Origin: CAIMUS01 sp046347625 | GTDB lineage: Bacteria > Pseudomonadota > Gammaproteobacteria > Competibacterales > Competibacteraceae | Direction: 5' to 3' | NCBI GenBank assembly: GCA_046347625.1 | Contig: JAXMFU010000002.1 | Span: 186,001 to 250,000 of the forward strand | Length of the DNA: 64,000 nucleotides | Shown here: positions 33,821-42,740 of the stretch, in pieces | How the letters are laid out: each line of letters opens with the position of its first letter | Position numbering within the stretch: position 1 is the stretch's first letter | Position numbers and translations under genes: made by a program | Notes under the pieces: model-generated | Database searches by the model: none | The model's input: the letters and a program-made list of their open reading frames with translations, nothing else | What the model was told of the DNA's origin: nothing

Positions 33821-35674
33821 TCATGGGGCTTTACAGGGAGTTCCAGTAACCGAATTCCCCGGCAGGGTGGCATCGTCCCCATAAATATCCACATAGAAGC
33901 TGAACGGTCCCGGTATCTGCAGCCCAATCTCATATTTCACATCCACGCACTCGCCCACATCCAGGACGTGGTCGTTGTAGCCATTGATCAGAGGAGGGTT
34001 GTTGTTCGCCGGGAAGTCCAGCACTGAACCTACCCCGCTGGGTGACGCCCCATCATAGGGTGGTGCCCCGTCACTTTGTTGTGGCGTAGCTATTTTGCTT
34101 GGCCCATAGTGACGGTTGAGCAGGTGATTGGAGAAGCCGCCTGTAAGGGGAGGGACTGTCCGACTCACCAGATCGGTCAAGGGTTTAAGGTCCGGGTCGT
34201 TGTTGCAGAATTTTGCGATAAAGGTGAATGTCCCCGCCGGCACTTCTCCTGTTGGACTCCATGTCGAAGTGTATTGAGGCTTCTTATCTCCAGCCTTATA
34301 GATTTCCGGCGGCGGGTTCATAAAGGCCGAGGCCGAGGGCGGATCAACCGGACAGCGGCAAGCCAGGGCATAGCGCTGGCCGAAGATGCCCGTCCCTTTA
34401 CCGTCAAAGCTCTGCCAGACGATTTTAAAATTGCCAGCAGCATTCATGGCCATGGCTGCCGAAGGGTTGTAACCATAAAATTCGCGGTAGGTGACATTGG
34501 CGGAGTATGTGTTAACCCAGAACTCGGACCCTTGGGGCGCCCCCGCCGCATTGTAGCGCTGGGCGTAGATGTCCCAACTTGCCTCGGCTCCCCCAGTTTG
34601 CCCAACCAAACTCCCCCAGGCGATCACAAAGTTCCCGTTAGCATCCATGGTCAAAGCAGGACTTGCGTTGGCACTGGAGGTGGGGGTGAGATCCTCCAGG
34701 ACTGTCCCATTCTTGTAGTAAATACGGGCGTGGATGCTATTGCCGGGGCCGTCCTGCATAGTGCTCATCCAGGTGACCACAAAGTTTCCGGTAGCGTCCA
34801 TAGCCACGGCAGGATTTTGTTGGCTGTTGATAGTGTAGGTGTTGACCAGGAATTCGGACCCCTGGGCTTGAGGCACCCCGTTGGTACCAATGGTATAGCG
34901 CTGGGCGTAGATGCCCCCGAGCGAGCCATCCTGCCCATCGCTCTCCCAGACGACCACAAAGTCACCAGTGGTGGCATCCATGGCTACGGCGGGAGATTTC
35001 TGGTCATTGGTGGTGTAGGTGTTGACCGGGAATTCGGACCCCTGAGGTACTCCCGCCGCATTGTAACGCTGGGCGTAGATGCCCCAGCCTGAGCCATCCT
35101 GTCCCTGGCTCTGCCAGGCGACTACAAAGTCGCCAGCGGCGTCCATGGCCACAGCAGGGTACCATTGTCTACCAGTAGTAGTGGTATTGACCCGAAACTC
35201 GGGTGTATTCAGATCATTCCCATTCTTGTCATAGCGTCTGGCATAGATGTCACTGACTATCTGTGGTCCCTGCCAGACGACCACAAAATCTCCGTCCGCA
35301 TCCATCGCTATGGCAGGATATTGTTGGTTACTGCTGGTGATGGTGTTGACCGGAAACTCGAACTTCGGGGGGTTACCAGATTCTTGAGGAATCCCCGTCG
35401 CGTTATAGCGCTGCGCGAAGATGCCATAGCCGTCGCCATCCTGCCCATTACTCTGCCAGACGACCACAAAATCTCCGTCCGCATCCATGGCCATGGCAGG
35501 AGCTTGTTGCTCATTAGTGGTATAAGTATTGACCTGAAACTCCGGCCCGACCGAGGGCGGTGGGCCATCGGCGAATGCCTCCGGGACCGCCGCTCCCTGT
35601 AAAGCCACCAACACCGCCAGGGCCAGGGGCGTCTTGTGAAAACGGGGAATATCGATCAGTTTATGCATTTTCAT
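33821..35674 (-). CDS. secreted protein with seven propeller-type repeats
   Basis: This 617-aa protein shares the signal peptide style (KTPLALAVLVALQGAAVPEA), seven repeats with core DFVVVWQSNGQDG/IYAQRY, and the C-terminal domain (LDVGECVDVKYEIGLQ) of the protein at 30482. An extra 20-residue tail ends GTPCKAP. AGGAGG sits 7 bases before ATG 35674, whereas the first ATG at 35680 is too close, so I use 35674. Function is unknown; probably a secreted or surface propeller. Confidence 0.75.
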   Translation of the reverse strand: MKMHKLIDIPRFHKTPLALAVLVALQGAAVPEAFADGPPPSVGPEFQVNTYTTNEQQAPAMAMDADGDFVVVWQSNGQDGDGYGIFAQRYNATGIPQESGNPPKFEFPVNTITSSNQQYPAIAMDADGDFVVVWQGPQIVSDIYARRYDKNGNDLNTPEFRVNTTTTGRQWYPAVAMDAAGDFVVAWQSQGQDGSGWGIYAQRYNAAGVPQGSEFPVNTYTTNDQKSPAVAMDATTGDFVVVWESDGQDGSLGGIYAQRYTIGTNGVPQAQGSEFLVNTYTINSQQNPAVAMDATGNFVVTWMSTMQDGPGNSIHARIYYKNGTVLEDLTPTSSANASPALTMDANGNFVIAWGSLVGQTGGAEASWDIYAQRYNAAGAPQGSEFWVNTYSANVTYREFYGYNPSAAMAMNAAGNFKIVWQSFDGKGTGIFGQRYALACRCPVDPPSASAFMNPPPEIYKAGDKKPQYTSTWSPTGEVPAGTFTFIAKFCNNDPDLKPLTDLVSRTVPPLTGGFSNHLLNRHYGPSKIATPQQSDGAPPYDGASPSGVGSVLDFPANNNPPLINGYNDHVLDVGECVDVKYEIGLQIPGPFSFYVDIYGDDATLPGNSVTGTPCKAP

Positions 35675-35905
35675 ACTCATTCCTCCTAATTCTTCTGAAT
35701 TCACGGCTTATCGAGGACTTATGCAGAGACTCTGTGTGTACGCTGGGCATTATCCACCCTACCCCTGCATTAAGTCCTGTTATTATAAAATACAATCCTG
35801 AAAATCCATAATTGAAGTTGGTAACATAATTTTGAACTGCGTCTATTTCGAGGCCTATAGTTTTCCCGTAACGGTTACTCTTCCGTTCCCTCCCCCCTCG
35901 TGGGG

Positions 35906-36072
35906 CTTTCTGGGGTAGGTTTTTAGAGTAATTGGGTAAACGGGGACAAGCTGTCGTTCCGGCAGGGAATGCCGGAACCCAGTTACAGGGAAGTAAAAGC
36001 GGGATCACACCCTCTCCCTGACCCTGGATTCCGGCTTCCCTGCCGGAATAACAAAAAACCTACCCCAGAAAG
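35906..36072. repeat. MITE-like element with 18-19 bp terminal inverted repeats
   Basis: CTTTCTGGGGTAGGTTTTT (35906-35924) is inverted as AAAAACCTACCCCAGAAAG (36054-36072). Inside lie two opposed copies of a TTCCGGCAGGGAA-type palindrome. No coding frame is present. It fills most of the 526-base gap between the repeat-protein gene and the TPR glycosyltransferase gene, together with a GGGGTAGGG-rich flank at 36073-36170. Confidence 0.65.
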
Positions 36073-36200
36073 GGGCTAGGGTGGGGGGGAACGTGGGAGT
36101 TAGAATTGGCCGTAGCAGTATTCCCACCCTTCACCCCCACCCTAGTCCTCCCCCGTCAAGGGGGAGGGAATCGGTGGCAGATACACTCACAGGTCACCCC

Positions 36201-38303
36201 ATGAGTCACAGCAAGGCAACCGATTCCCTGACGCCGGCTCAATTATTCGCCCGCGCCACCCAGGCCCACCAGCAGGGGCAACTCGATATCGCCGCCGGGC
36301 TTTACCGGCAACTGCTCACGGTGCAGCCCGATCATGCCGACGCCCACCATCTGCTCGGGGTGATCCTGGGTCAGCAGGGCGACTATGCCGCGGCTGCCCA
36401 CCATATCCAGCGCGCCCTCGCTTTGGCTCCCTATAATCCTATTTATCACAACAATCTGGGCGAGGTATGGCGGCGGGCGCAACAGCTGCCCGAAGCGGTC
36501 GAATCCTATCGGCGGGCCATCCGGCTCCAGCCCGGCTTTACCCAGGCCCACTACCATCTCGGCAACGTCCTCAAGCTGCTGGGCAAGCTTGACGAGGCTA
36601 TCGCCCACTATCAGCAGGCCCTGCAGCAGCGCCCCGATCAGGTGGAAGTTCATTACAATCTGGGCAATGCCTATCTGGAGCAGGGGCGCTACAAATCGGC
36701 GATGGCCTGCTACGAAAAGGCGATCCAACTCAATCCCAACCATCCGCAAGCCTACAACAATCTGGGGGTGACACGGCGGGAGTGGGACCAGTTCGATGAG
36801 GCGCTGGCCTGCTTCCAGCGTGCCATCGCTCTCCAACCGGCGTTCCGGGAGGCGCGGGTTAATCTGGGCCTGCTGCTGGAGGCACAGGGGCGGATCGAAG
36901 AGGCGCGCCGCTGTTATCAACCCCTGCTCACGTCCGATTCGACGTCGGACCTGTTCCGTCTCCATGTGGACACATTGGCGCCGGTAATCTTCCCCAGCAA
37001 CGAGGCTATCGACGATTATCGTCAGCGTCTGGCGGAGACGCTGGCGGCTTATGCCGGCCGAAACCTACAGGTCGATCTGACCCGGCTGCATCAGAGCGGC
37101 GGCGAACCGCCCAGCCTGCTGTATCAAGGACGTGACGACCGGCCGCTGAAAACGGCCTATGCACAATTGTTTCGCGACCGTTTTCCCCAGTACCCCAGGT
37201 CCCCCAACCTTGACCGCCCACACCTCGGATTCGTCGTCACCCACGGTCATGAAGGGGTCTTTCTGAAATGCCTGCGCGGCATCCTCAATCATTTATCGGG
37301 TCAGCGCTTCCGGCTGACCGTGGTTTGCAGCCGCCCCAACGGCGAAGCGATTCTCCGGCCGCTGATCACCCATCCGGCGGTCGCCTATCTCGGTTTACCG
37401 TCGCGTTTCGATCGGGCGCTGGCGCTGGTCCGGGAGGCGTGTTTCGACCTTCTGTATTACTGGGAGGTCGGCACCGATACGCTGAATTACTTTTTACCTT
37501 TCTGCCGCCTGGCGCCCGTGCAGTGCACCAGTTGGGGGTGGCCGGTGACCAGCGGCATCCCGCAGATGGATTACTTTATCTCCTGCGATGGATTGGAAAC
37601 CGCCGAGAGCGAGGATCATTACAGCGAAACTCTGTTTCGTCTCCAGCGCCTGTCGACTTATTATTACCGCCCGCCCTTGCCGACGGTCTTAAAGCCGCGC
37701 GAGCATTTCGGCTTGAAGGCTGCCGATCATATCTATCTGTGCGCCCAGAATCTGCGCAAAGTGCACCCCGACTGCGATCCCCTGTTCGCCGACATCCTGC
37801 GTCTTGATCCGCGCGGCGTGGTGGTGCTGATCGAAGACAAGCAGCCCGCCATTACCGGCTTGCTCAAACAGCGCCTACAGAGTCACTGCGCCGAAGTGGC
37901 GGAGCGGATTCATATTCTGCCCCGGATGCCGGAGTCCGATTACCTCAATCTCACCGCTCTGGCCGATGTCGCGCTCGATACCCTCCACTACGGCGGCGGC
38001 GCCAATACCCTTTATGATGCCTTCGCCGCGGGCACGCCGGTGGTAACCTGGCCCGGCCGCTTTCATCGCAGTCGTTATGGCTACGCCGCCTATCAGCAGA
38101 TGGGGGTGCTCGACGGTATCGCCGACTCTGCTTCATCCTATATCGATCTGGCCCTGCGTTTGGCCAATGAGCCGGACTACCGTGCCGAAGTGAGCGCCCG
38201 TATTCGGGACGCCTGTCCGACGCTGTTCGAGGATCGGCGGGCGGTCACTGAATTGGCTGATTGTTTCGAGACACTGCTGGCGGCTAATACCAATTCTCCA
38301 TAG
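36201..38303 (+). CDS. TPR-containing O-GlcNAc transferase-like (SPINDLY/GT41) protein
   Basis: This 700-aa protein has about seven TPR motifs in the first 260 residues (ADAHHLLGVILGQQGDYAAA, YHNNLGEVWRRAQQLPEAVE and so on). A C-terminal GT41-like region follows (about 370-690) with VQCTSWGWPVTSG, a DVALDTLHYGGGANTLYDAFAAG-type block (split here as DVALDTLHYGGG and TLYDAFAAG) and GTPVVTWPG. Such proteins transfer sugars to proteins in the cytoplasm. ATG 36201 begins the conserved protein; the frame stays open upstream to 36081 through repeats. Confidence 0.85.
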   Translation: MSHSKATDSLTPAQLFARATQAHQQGQLDIAAGLYRQLLTVQPDHADAHHLLGVILGQQGDYAAAAHHIQRALALAPYNPIYHNNLGEVWRRAQQLPEAVESYRRAIRLQPGFTQAHYHLGNVLKLLGKLDEAIAHYQQALQQRPDQVEVHYNLGNAYLEQGRYKSAMACYEKAIQLNPNHPQAYNNLGVTRREWDQFDEALACFQRAIALQPAFREARVNLGLLLEAQGRIEEARRCYQPLLTSDSTSDLFRLHVDTLAPVIFPSNEAIDDYRQRLAETLAAYAGRNLQVDLTRLHQSGGEPPSLLYQGRDDRPLKTAYAQLFRDRFPQYPRSPNLDRPHLGFVVTHGHEGVFLKCLRGILNHLSGQRFRLTVVCSRPNGEAILRPLITHPAVAYLGLPSRFDRALALVREACFDLLYYWEVGTDTLNYFLPFCRLAPVQCTSWGWPVTSGIPQMDYFISCDGLETAESEDHYSETLFRLQRLSTYYYRPPLPTVLKPREHFGLKAADHIYLCAQNLRKVHPDCDPLFADILRLDPRGVVVLIEDKQPAITGLLKQRLQSHCAEVAERIHILPRMPESDYLNLTALADVALDTLHYGGGANTLYDAFAAGTPVVTWPGRFHRSRYGYAAYQQMGVLDGIADSASSYIDLALRLANEPDYRAEVSARIRDACPTLFEDRRAVTELADCFETLLAANTNSP

Positions 38304-38315
38304 GTTTCGGCGCTT

Positions 38316-38545
38316 AATGGTGCGCAGTGCGCACCCTACAAATGCTTGATCGGATTTAAAGGGGGGGTGCCCGAAGGTTGCCGTGAAAATCACGAGAGTT
38401 AAAGTAGGCCGGAATAAGCGCAGCGATAGCGAAGCATTTCCGGCACCCGGCGCCTTGCCGGAAACGCCGCGTTGCGGCTTTATTCCGGCCTACGGAATTT
38501 TCATCCCCGGTGGTGTCAAGGCCATATGACATGACCGTTGGGGGA
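38316..38545. repeat. intergenic repeat block: GTGCGCAxxGTGCGCACC hairpin and CCGGAATAAGCG copy 2
   Basis: AATGGTGCGCAGTGCGCACCCTACAAATGCTT (in two parts, 38316-38347) recurs at 59093-59124. It is followed by the CCGGAATAAGCG element, whose extended unit starts GGTTGCCGTGAAAATCACGA at 38375 and ends near ATGACCGTTGGGG at 38543. The same extended unit is at 41114-41283. The 357-base gap holds no gene. Confidence 0.75.
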
Positions 38546-38660
38546 TCAAGTCCGTAAGGTCGAACCACCCCGGCGCTACGCGCCACCCCTCCTTATTCAA
38601 GGAGGGGAATCTATAACCACTTATACCTGACTTTCCGGTATCGCCCTTGCCGGAAATTAC

Positions 38661-39365
38661 CTAAGCCTGCCAGCGCCGGGCGAACTGCTGCATGAGATAG
38701 GCGCCGAGATTGACCAGCAAGGCCAGGGTAATCAGGATGATGCCGAGTCCCAGGGCCAGCGGCAGATCGCCTTTGCTGGTTTCCAGGGCGATGGCCGTGG
38801 TCATGGTGCGGGTGACATGGGCAATATTGCCGCCGACGATCAGCACCGCCCCGACTTCGGCAATGGCCCGGCCAAAGCCCGCCAGGATGGCGGTCAGCAG
38901 GCTGAAGCGTCCCTCCCACAGCAGGGTTCCGATGGCCTGCCGGGGATCTACGCCCAGCGAGCGCAATTGTTCCTGCAACTCTTCCCAGAGCGTTTCCACC
39001 ACCTGCCGGGTCAGCGCGGCGACCAGGGGTGTCACCAGAATGCACTGCGCGATAATCATGGCGCTGGGGGTGAATAACAGCCCCCAGGAACCCAGCGGTC
39101 CCGACCGGGACAGCAGCAGGTAGACCACCAACCCGACGACGACCGGCGGCAAGCCCATCAGGCTATTGACAAGGATAATGGCCGGGCGGTGACCTGGAAA
39201 CCGCCATAGTCCCAGGATCGCCCCCAGCGGCAGACCGATGAGAGAAGCCAGCAGCACCGCGGTCAGACTGACCCGCAAGGATAAGAGTACAATTTCCGCC
39301 AGATTCCGGTCGAAGTGAATCACCAGCATCAGCGCGGTGGTAAAGGCGGCCTGCAAGTCAGACAT
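38661..39365 (-). CDS. tupB: tungstate-type ABC transporter permease (TupB-like)
   Basis: This 234-aa permease has five or six hydrophobic segments and the TupB pattern NSLMGLPPVVVGLVVYLLLSRSGPLG (split: NSLMGLPPVVVGLVVYL and LLSRSGPLG) with an EAA loop FGRAIAEVGAVLIVGGNI. TupB imports tungstate with TupA and TupC. Neither partner is in this window, so it may be an orphan or have partners elsewhere. Molybdate permease ModB is a less likely reading. Confidence 0.82.
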   Translation of the reverse strand: MSDLQAAFTTALMLVIHFDRNLAEIVLLSLRVSLTAVLLASLIGLPLGAILGLWRFPGHRPAIILVNSLMGLPPVVVGLVVYLLLSRSGPLGSWGLLFTPSAMIIAQCILVTPLVAALTRQVVETLWEELQEQLRSLGVDPRQAIGTLLWEGRFSLLTAILAGFGRAIAEVGAVLIVGGNIAHVTRTMTTAIALETSKGDLPLALGLGIILITLALLVNLGAYLMQQFARRWQA

Positions 39366-39443
39366 GGTTTAGAGACCCCCCGCTAAATGCCGCTATAGTG
39401 TATGCTTGGATCATGTTTACTCTGGTGCTGGAGGAGAGTTCTC

Positions 39444-39491
39444 TTGGGAATCATATTTTCCCTGTCGGTCTTCCTATATCCTATCTCCTAA
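39444..39491 (+). pseudogene. decayed duplicate of the downstream signal-peptide start
   Basis: GGAGGAGAG followed by TTG GGA ATC encodes LGIIFSLSVFLYPIS and then a stop. This mirrors the real start 80 bases later (GGAGG, TTG AGA ATC, LRITLALLVLTLAVS). Ribosome site, TTG start and hydrophobic segment are all duplicated, so a partial 5' duplication has decayed. Confidence 0.4.
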
Positions 39492-39523
39492 TCCCTAATT
39501 CCTATCACAGTTGGAGGGTTCCC

Positions 39524-40018
39524 TTGAGAATCACACTTGCCCTGCTGGTGCTTACGCTGGCCGTGAGCGGCGCCGGTTCGGTGACTGCGGAAGATCACTT
39601 CAATAACCGCAGTCCCGGCTCGGAGACCCTGTTATCGCCTCCCCCCGTTGGACCCGTTCGTTATAATACGACACTCTACGACCAAACTTACGGTAACCGG
39701 GCCGTTACCACCGCCCCCGATCACTTCAACCAGAAAAATAATGAACCTTACCCCGTGAAGTCCGCGTATTCGAGTCCCTATCGCTATGCGGCCCACCGTG
39801 AAGACTGCCGGCTGGTGACGGAGAGCCACTTCGACGAGCGCAATAATATCCATCGGGTCTGCCAGGATACGCAACGCCTGGGTCCACCGCCCTTGGTCGA
39901 AGGTCAAGTCTCGAGTATACCTGCCGGCTATGGCTACCGTGCCGGCGTCCCCGCCCCTGAAATGAATCAATCTCGTTTCAGTCCAATTCCCGATGACAGT
40001 AACCGAGGATCGAGATGA
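39524..40018 (+). CDS. secreted protein with DHFN-type repeats, unknown function
   Basis: This 164-aa protein starts with TTG, 6 bases after GGAGG, and has a clean signal peptide (RITLALLVLTLAVSGAG, cleavage near 22 at VTA-EDHF). The mature part carries three similar short blocks (DHFNNRS, DHFNQKN, SHFDERNN) and many Pro and Tyr, with two Cys (CRLV, RVCQ). I recognise no family. It overlaps the TAXI binding-protein gene by 4 bases (ATGA), so the two are probably co-translated. Confidence 0.6.
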   Translation: MRITLALLVLTLAVSGAGSVTAEDHFNNRSPGSETLLSPPPVGPVRYNTTLYDQTYGNRAVTTAPDHFNQKNNEPYPVKSAYSSPYRYAAHREDCRLVTESHFDERNNIHRVCQDTQRLGPPPLVEGQVSSIPAGYGYRAGVPAPEMNQSRFSPIPDDSNRGSR

Positions 40019-40962
40019 AAAAAATTGCGCTTCTTTGTCTGACAATATTAGCGTCCTTGACCGTAGCCATTGCCGCCGAAACGGCCGCCCCTACGGAAAT
40101 GAGTATTATCACCGGTCGCGAATCCGGTACTTATTATCTGATCGGCAAGGACCTGAAAAAACTGCTTGCCCAGAATAACATCGACCTCAGCGTTATTCCT
40201 TCCCGCGGCTCGATGGAAAACCTGATCAATCTTTATGAATTCCCCAGTATCCAATTGGGATTGGCCCAATTGGATACCCTGACATTGCTGGCGCTCCAGG
40301 CGGCCATCGGCGGTGAGGAGACTGCACCGGATCTGCAACAATTGCTCGATAAAATGCAACTGGTGTTACCCCTGTATGCGGAAGAAGTCCATCTGGTGGC
40401 CGGCGAGGCTATCAAGCAGATCGGTGATTTGAGCGGCAAGCGGGTCGGCATAGGCGATAGCGCCAGCGGTACCTTCGGCACGGCCCAGGTTATTCTGGCC
40501 GAACTCAAAGTCGAACCCGAGGAAGTCTATGCGATGGGAGAAACCGAAGCCATCGAGGCACTGCGCAAGGGAGAAATAGATGCCTTTTTCTATGTGGTGG
40601 GAATGCCGGCCAAAATGTTACAGGATCAGATCAAGGCCGAGGATAAATTCCATTTGGTGCCGCTCACCAGAAAAGACACCGAGTCGAAACTGCTGAATAC
40701 GCTTTATAAGGAGACGACCATTCCGGCCAATACCTACCCTTGGCAAAAGGAGGCGGTGCCTACTTTGGCTGTCGGTAACGCCATTATCACGGCGGATAAA
40801 GGCGATTGCACCGCGGTCGGCAAATTTGCCAAGATTGTTTACGACAATCTCAACTGGCTTAAGCAGAACGGCCATCCCAAATGGAAAAACGTCGAGATTA
40901 ACCTCGACACCTTACTGAAAGATCCGAAGTTATCGCCCTGTGTCGCAAAGGCGTTGAAATAG
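40015..40962 (+). CDS. TAXI-family TRAP transporter solute-binding protein
   Basis: This 315-aa periplasmic protein has a signal peptide (residues 1-20) and the TAXI pattern: MSIITGRESGTYYLIGKDL, then LGLAQLDTL, LSGKRVGIGDSASGTFGTAQ and GEIDAFFYVVGMP. TAXI proteins bind small carboxylates or amino acids for TRAP permeases. No TRAP permease is nearby, so it may act alone or with a distant one. It is coupled to the upstream secreted-protein gene. Confidence 0.87.
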   Translation: MKKIALLCLTILASLTVAIAAETAAPTEMSIITGRESGTYYLIGKDLKKLLAQNNIDLSVIPSRGSMENLINLYEFPSIQLGLAQLDTLTLLALQAAIGGEETAPDLQQLLDKMQLVLPLYAEEVHLVAGEAIKQIGDLSGKRVGIGDSASGTFGTAQVILAELKVEPEEVYAMGETEAIEALRKGEIDAFFYVVGMPAKMLQDQIKAEDKFHLVPLTRKDTESKLLNTLYKETTIPANTYPWQKEAVPTLAVGNAIITADKGDCTAVGKFAKIVYDNLNWLKQNGHPKWKNVEINLDTLLKDPKLSPCVAKALK

Positions 40963-41364
40963 AACAGGGCGTAACCCGTTGCCCGCGCTGGCGTAGGAGC
41001 GAGCTTGCTCGCGAATGAAACGGTCGCCGGCAAGCCGGCGTGGTTCGCGAGCAAGTTGGGGTGTTGGGGTTCCTTCGTCATTCCAAGCTACGGGCTGGTT
41101 GTGATTCTGGCGTAGGTTGCCGTGAAAATCACGATGGTTAGGAGTAGGCCGGAATAAGCGTAGCGATAGCGAAGCATTTCCGGCGTCCGGCGCCTTGCCG
41201 GAAACGCCGCGTTGCGGCCTTATTCCGGCCTACGGAATTTTCATCCACGGGGGTGTCAAGGCTAAATGAAATGACCGTTGGGGTGAGCGGGAGCGAACCC
41301 CAACGGCCACCGCCAGCGGCAATCGCGAAAGGTTGGGGTTCCTTCGTCACCCCAGCTACGGGCT
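40963..41364. repeat. intergenic repeat block: GCGAGCAAGC hairpin and CCGGAATAAGCG copy 3
   Basis: At 40993-41057 GTAGGAGCGAGCTTGCTCGCGAAT and GGTTCGCGAGCAAGTTGG (related to GCGAGCAAGCTCGCTCC-like sequence at 23285-23305) form hairpins. The extended CCGGAATAAGCG unit spans 41114-41283 and closely matches 38375-38543. AAAGGTTGGGGTTCCTTCGTC repeats twice around it (41060, 41330). No gene is seen in this 402-base gap. Confidence 0.7.
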
Positions 41365-41805
41365 CTACCCCGGCCAGTAATCATCGCTCAAGATTTGTTC
41401 CGTTGTATAAGGGCACTCAGAGGGAAAGATGGCCTCTTCCAGATGAGTTTCCCGAACCGCCAGCAACACTCCGAGATAGTAAGCATCGGTCAAGGTTTCG
41501 TCCCATTTGCTTTTCAGACTGGGATTTTTCTGCATCAACCGGCGGATGGAATAGCGTTGTTCCTTAATAGTCGCTTCCCAACTCCGGCTGCGGAGATGGG
41601 GTTGATAGCGCCACTTCAGCAAATGGCTGAGCAGGATTCTCAGCCGGTTTTCCAGTTGCTGTTGTTTATTAGCCCCCATATCCTCCACTTCCTCTGCCAG
41701 GTGTTCGAGATCGAGTCGATCCAGTTGCCCGGTGCGGATGAGTTCGGCGCTTTGCAGCGCCCAGGCATAAAAATCCTGGTCATACAAGCTTGACAGATGA
41801 GTCAT
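41365..41805 (-). CDS. DUF29 family protein
   Basis: This 146-aa protein has the DUF29 pattern: LYDQDFYAWALQSAELIR, LDLEHLAEEVEDMG and a central LLSHLLKWRYQPHLRSRSWE, ending with a helical tail. Function is unknown; family members are widespread in cyanobacteria and large-genome bacteria. ATG 41805 begins the conserved part; the frame is open to 41880 upstream. Confidence 0.9.
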   Translation of the reverse strand: MTHLSSLYDQDFYAWALQSAELIRTGQLDRLDLEHLAEEVEDMGANKQQQLENRLRILLSHLLKWRYQPHLRSRSWEATIKEQRYSIRRLMQKNPSLKSKWDETLTDAYYLGVLLAVRETHLEEAIFPSECPYTTEQILSDDYWPG

Positions 41806-41922
41806 ATCAGTAACGCCTCGAAACCGGCTTTGCAGTGCAAACTTGAGCGTCCAATGTAGACTAAAAAGAGAGGTTTGCAAAGAGGTACAGTGTGTTACCT
41901 ACCGATTACAGCCATTGCAATA

Positions 41923-41948
41923 AGAAAGCCCCCTGTCGGGGGCTTTCT
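41923..41948. terminator. bidirectional-looking terminator between DUF29 and pilA
   Basis: AGAAAGCCCCC-TGTC-GGGGGCTTTCT is a perfect 11-bp hairpin with a 4-base loop. On the minus strand it lies 57 bases after the pilA stop and is followed by TTATTG. It is the best terminator in the window. Confidence 0.8.
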
Positions 41949-42005
41949 GGTTCGATCCCGGATTTCGCTTCGCCGGCGGCGCTTTATCCGGGCTACGCGG
42001 GCTAA

Positions 42006-42464
42006 TTATTTGCAAGAACCGGGCAGATACTTCGCATTCAGATCAGCCGAAGAGCATTTCCAGCTAGGAATAATACCATTGGCTGCATCAGCGGCTGCCA
42101 TGGCGGTACCGTCAGCCTTCGATGGGGTCAACAGGATTTTCTTGGCATCAATGTTAGTATCACCAAATCCTTGAGTGGTAACTTCAATAACTCCATTAGC
42201 TAAAGTAGTTACACCATTTACATATTTAGAAGTTGCGCCTTCGCAGCCGTAAGTGCCGGCAGTTCCAAAAGCCTTGTGAACTTGCACATATTCAGTAACC
42301 GATGTGCGGCAAGTGCTTGCCGCCAGAATCGGCTCCGCCATCTTAGCCCGGACCGTGTAATCCTGATACGCCGGTAATGCGACCGCGGCCAGAATGCCGA
42401 TAATGGCGACCACGATCATGAGTTCGATAAGGGTGAAGCCTTGTTGGGTCTTCTGCATGTTCAT
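42006..42464 (-). CDS. pilA: type IV pilin PilA
   Basis: This 152-aa prepilin starts MNMQKTQQG and then FTLIELMIVVAIIGILAAVA, with cleavage after G9 by PilD and the glutamate at mature position 5. A C-terminal Cys pair region (SWKCSSADLNAKYLPGSC) forms the D-loop. It is the main subunit of type IV pili for adhesion, twitching and DNA uptake. AGGAGA six bases before the ATG supports the start. A sigma-54 promoter precedes it, and pilS/pilR are 1 kb away. Confidence 0.95.
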   Translation of the reverse strand: MNMQKTQQGFTLIELMIVVAIIGILAAVALPAYQDYTVRAKMAEPILAASTCRTSVTEYVQVHKAFGTAGTYGCEGATSKYVNGVTTLANGVIEVTTQGFGDTNIDAKKILLTPSKADGTAMAAADAANGIIPSWKCSSADLNAKYLPGSCK

Positions 42465-42539
42465 CTGGGTTCTCCTGTCAAATCAAGTGAGATGTTGGGT
42501 TGGTGATGAGGCTATAAATTTTGCCGTCGCTCTGGTATA

Positions 42540-42555
42540 AGCAGAGTCCATGCCA
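42540..42555 (-). promoter_or_regulatory. sigma-54 promoter of pilA
   Basis: On the minus strand TGGCATGGACTCTGCT has the -24 GG and -12 GC dinucleotides 10 bases apart, close to the consensus TGGCAYRNNNNTTGCW. It lies about 76 bases upstream of the pilA ATG. PilR, a sigma-54 activator, is encoded close by and controls pilA in related bacteria. Confidence 0.7.
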
Positions 42556-42740
42556 ACGTTTAACGGGAATTAATGAATACTTTTAATAGCTTGAATCTAA
42601 TAACATTTAACAATATGTAATAATTATCAAAACCTTATTGCCGGCATAAACCGCCCGGCAAGCTCAACCAACAGTGACAAATTCAGACAGGGAGTGACGA
42701 TTTTTGTCAGTTGGATGGCAGCATCCCAACTGTGTTTCGG

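Noticed and set aside
30458..35602. Long plus-strand frames opposite the propeller-repeat genes (317, 201, 338 and 145 codons)
   Set aside because: They lie opposite strongly supported repeat-protein genes, mirror their repeat periodicity and match no family.
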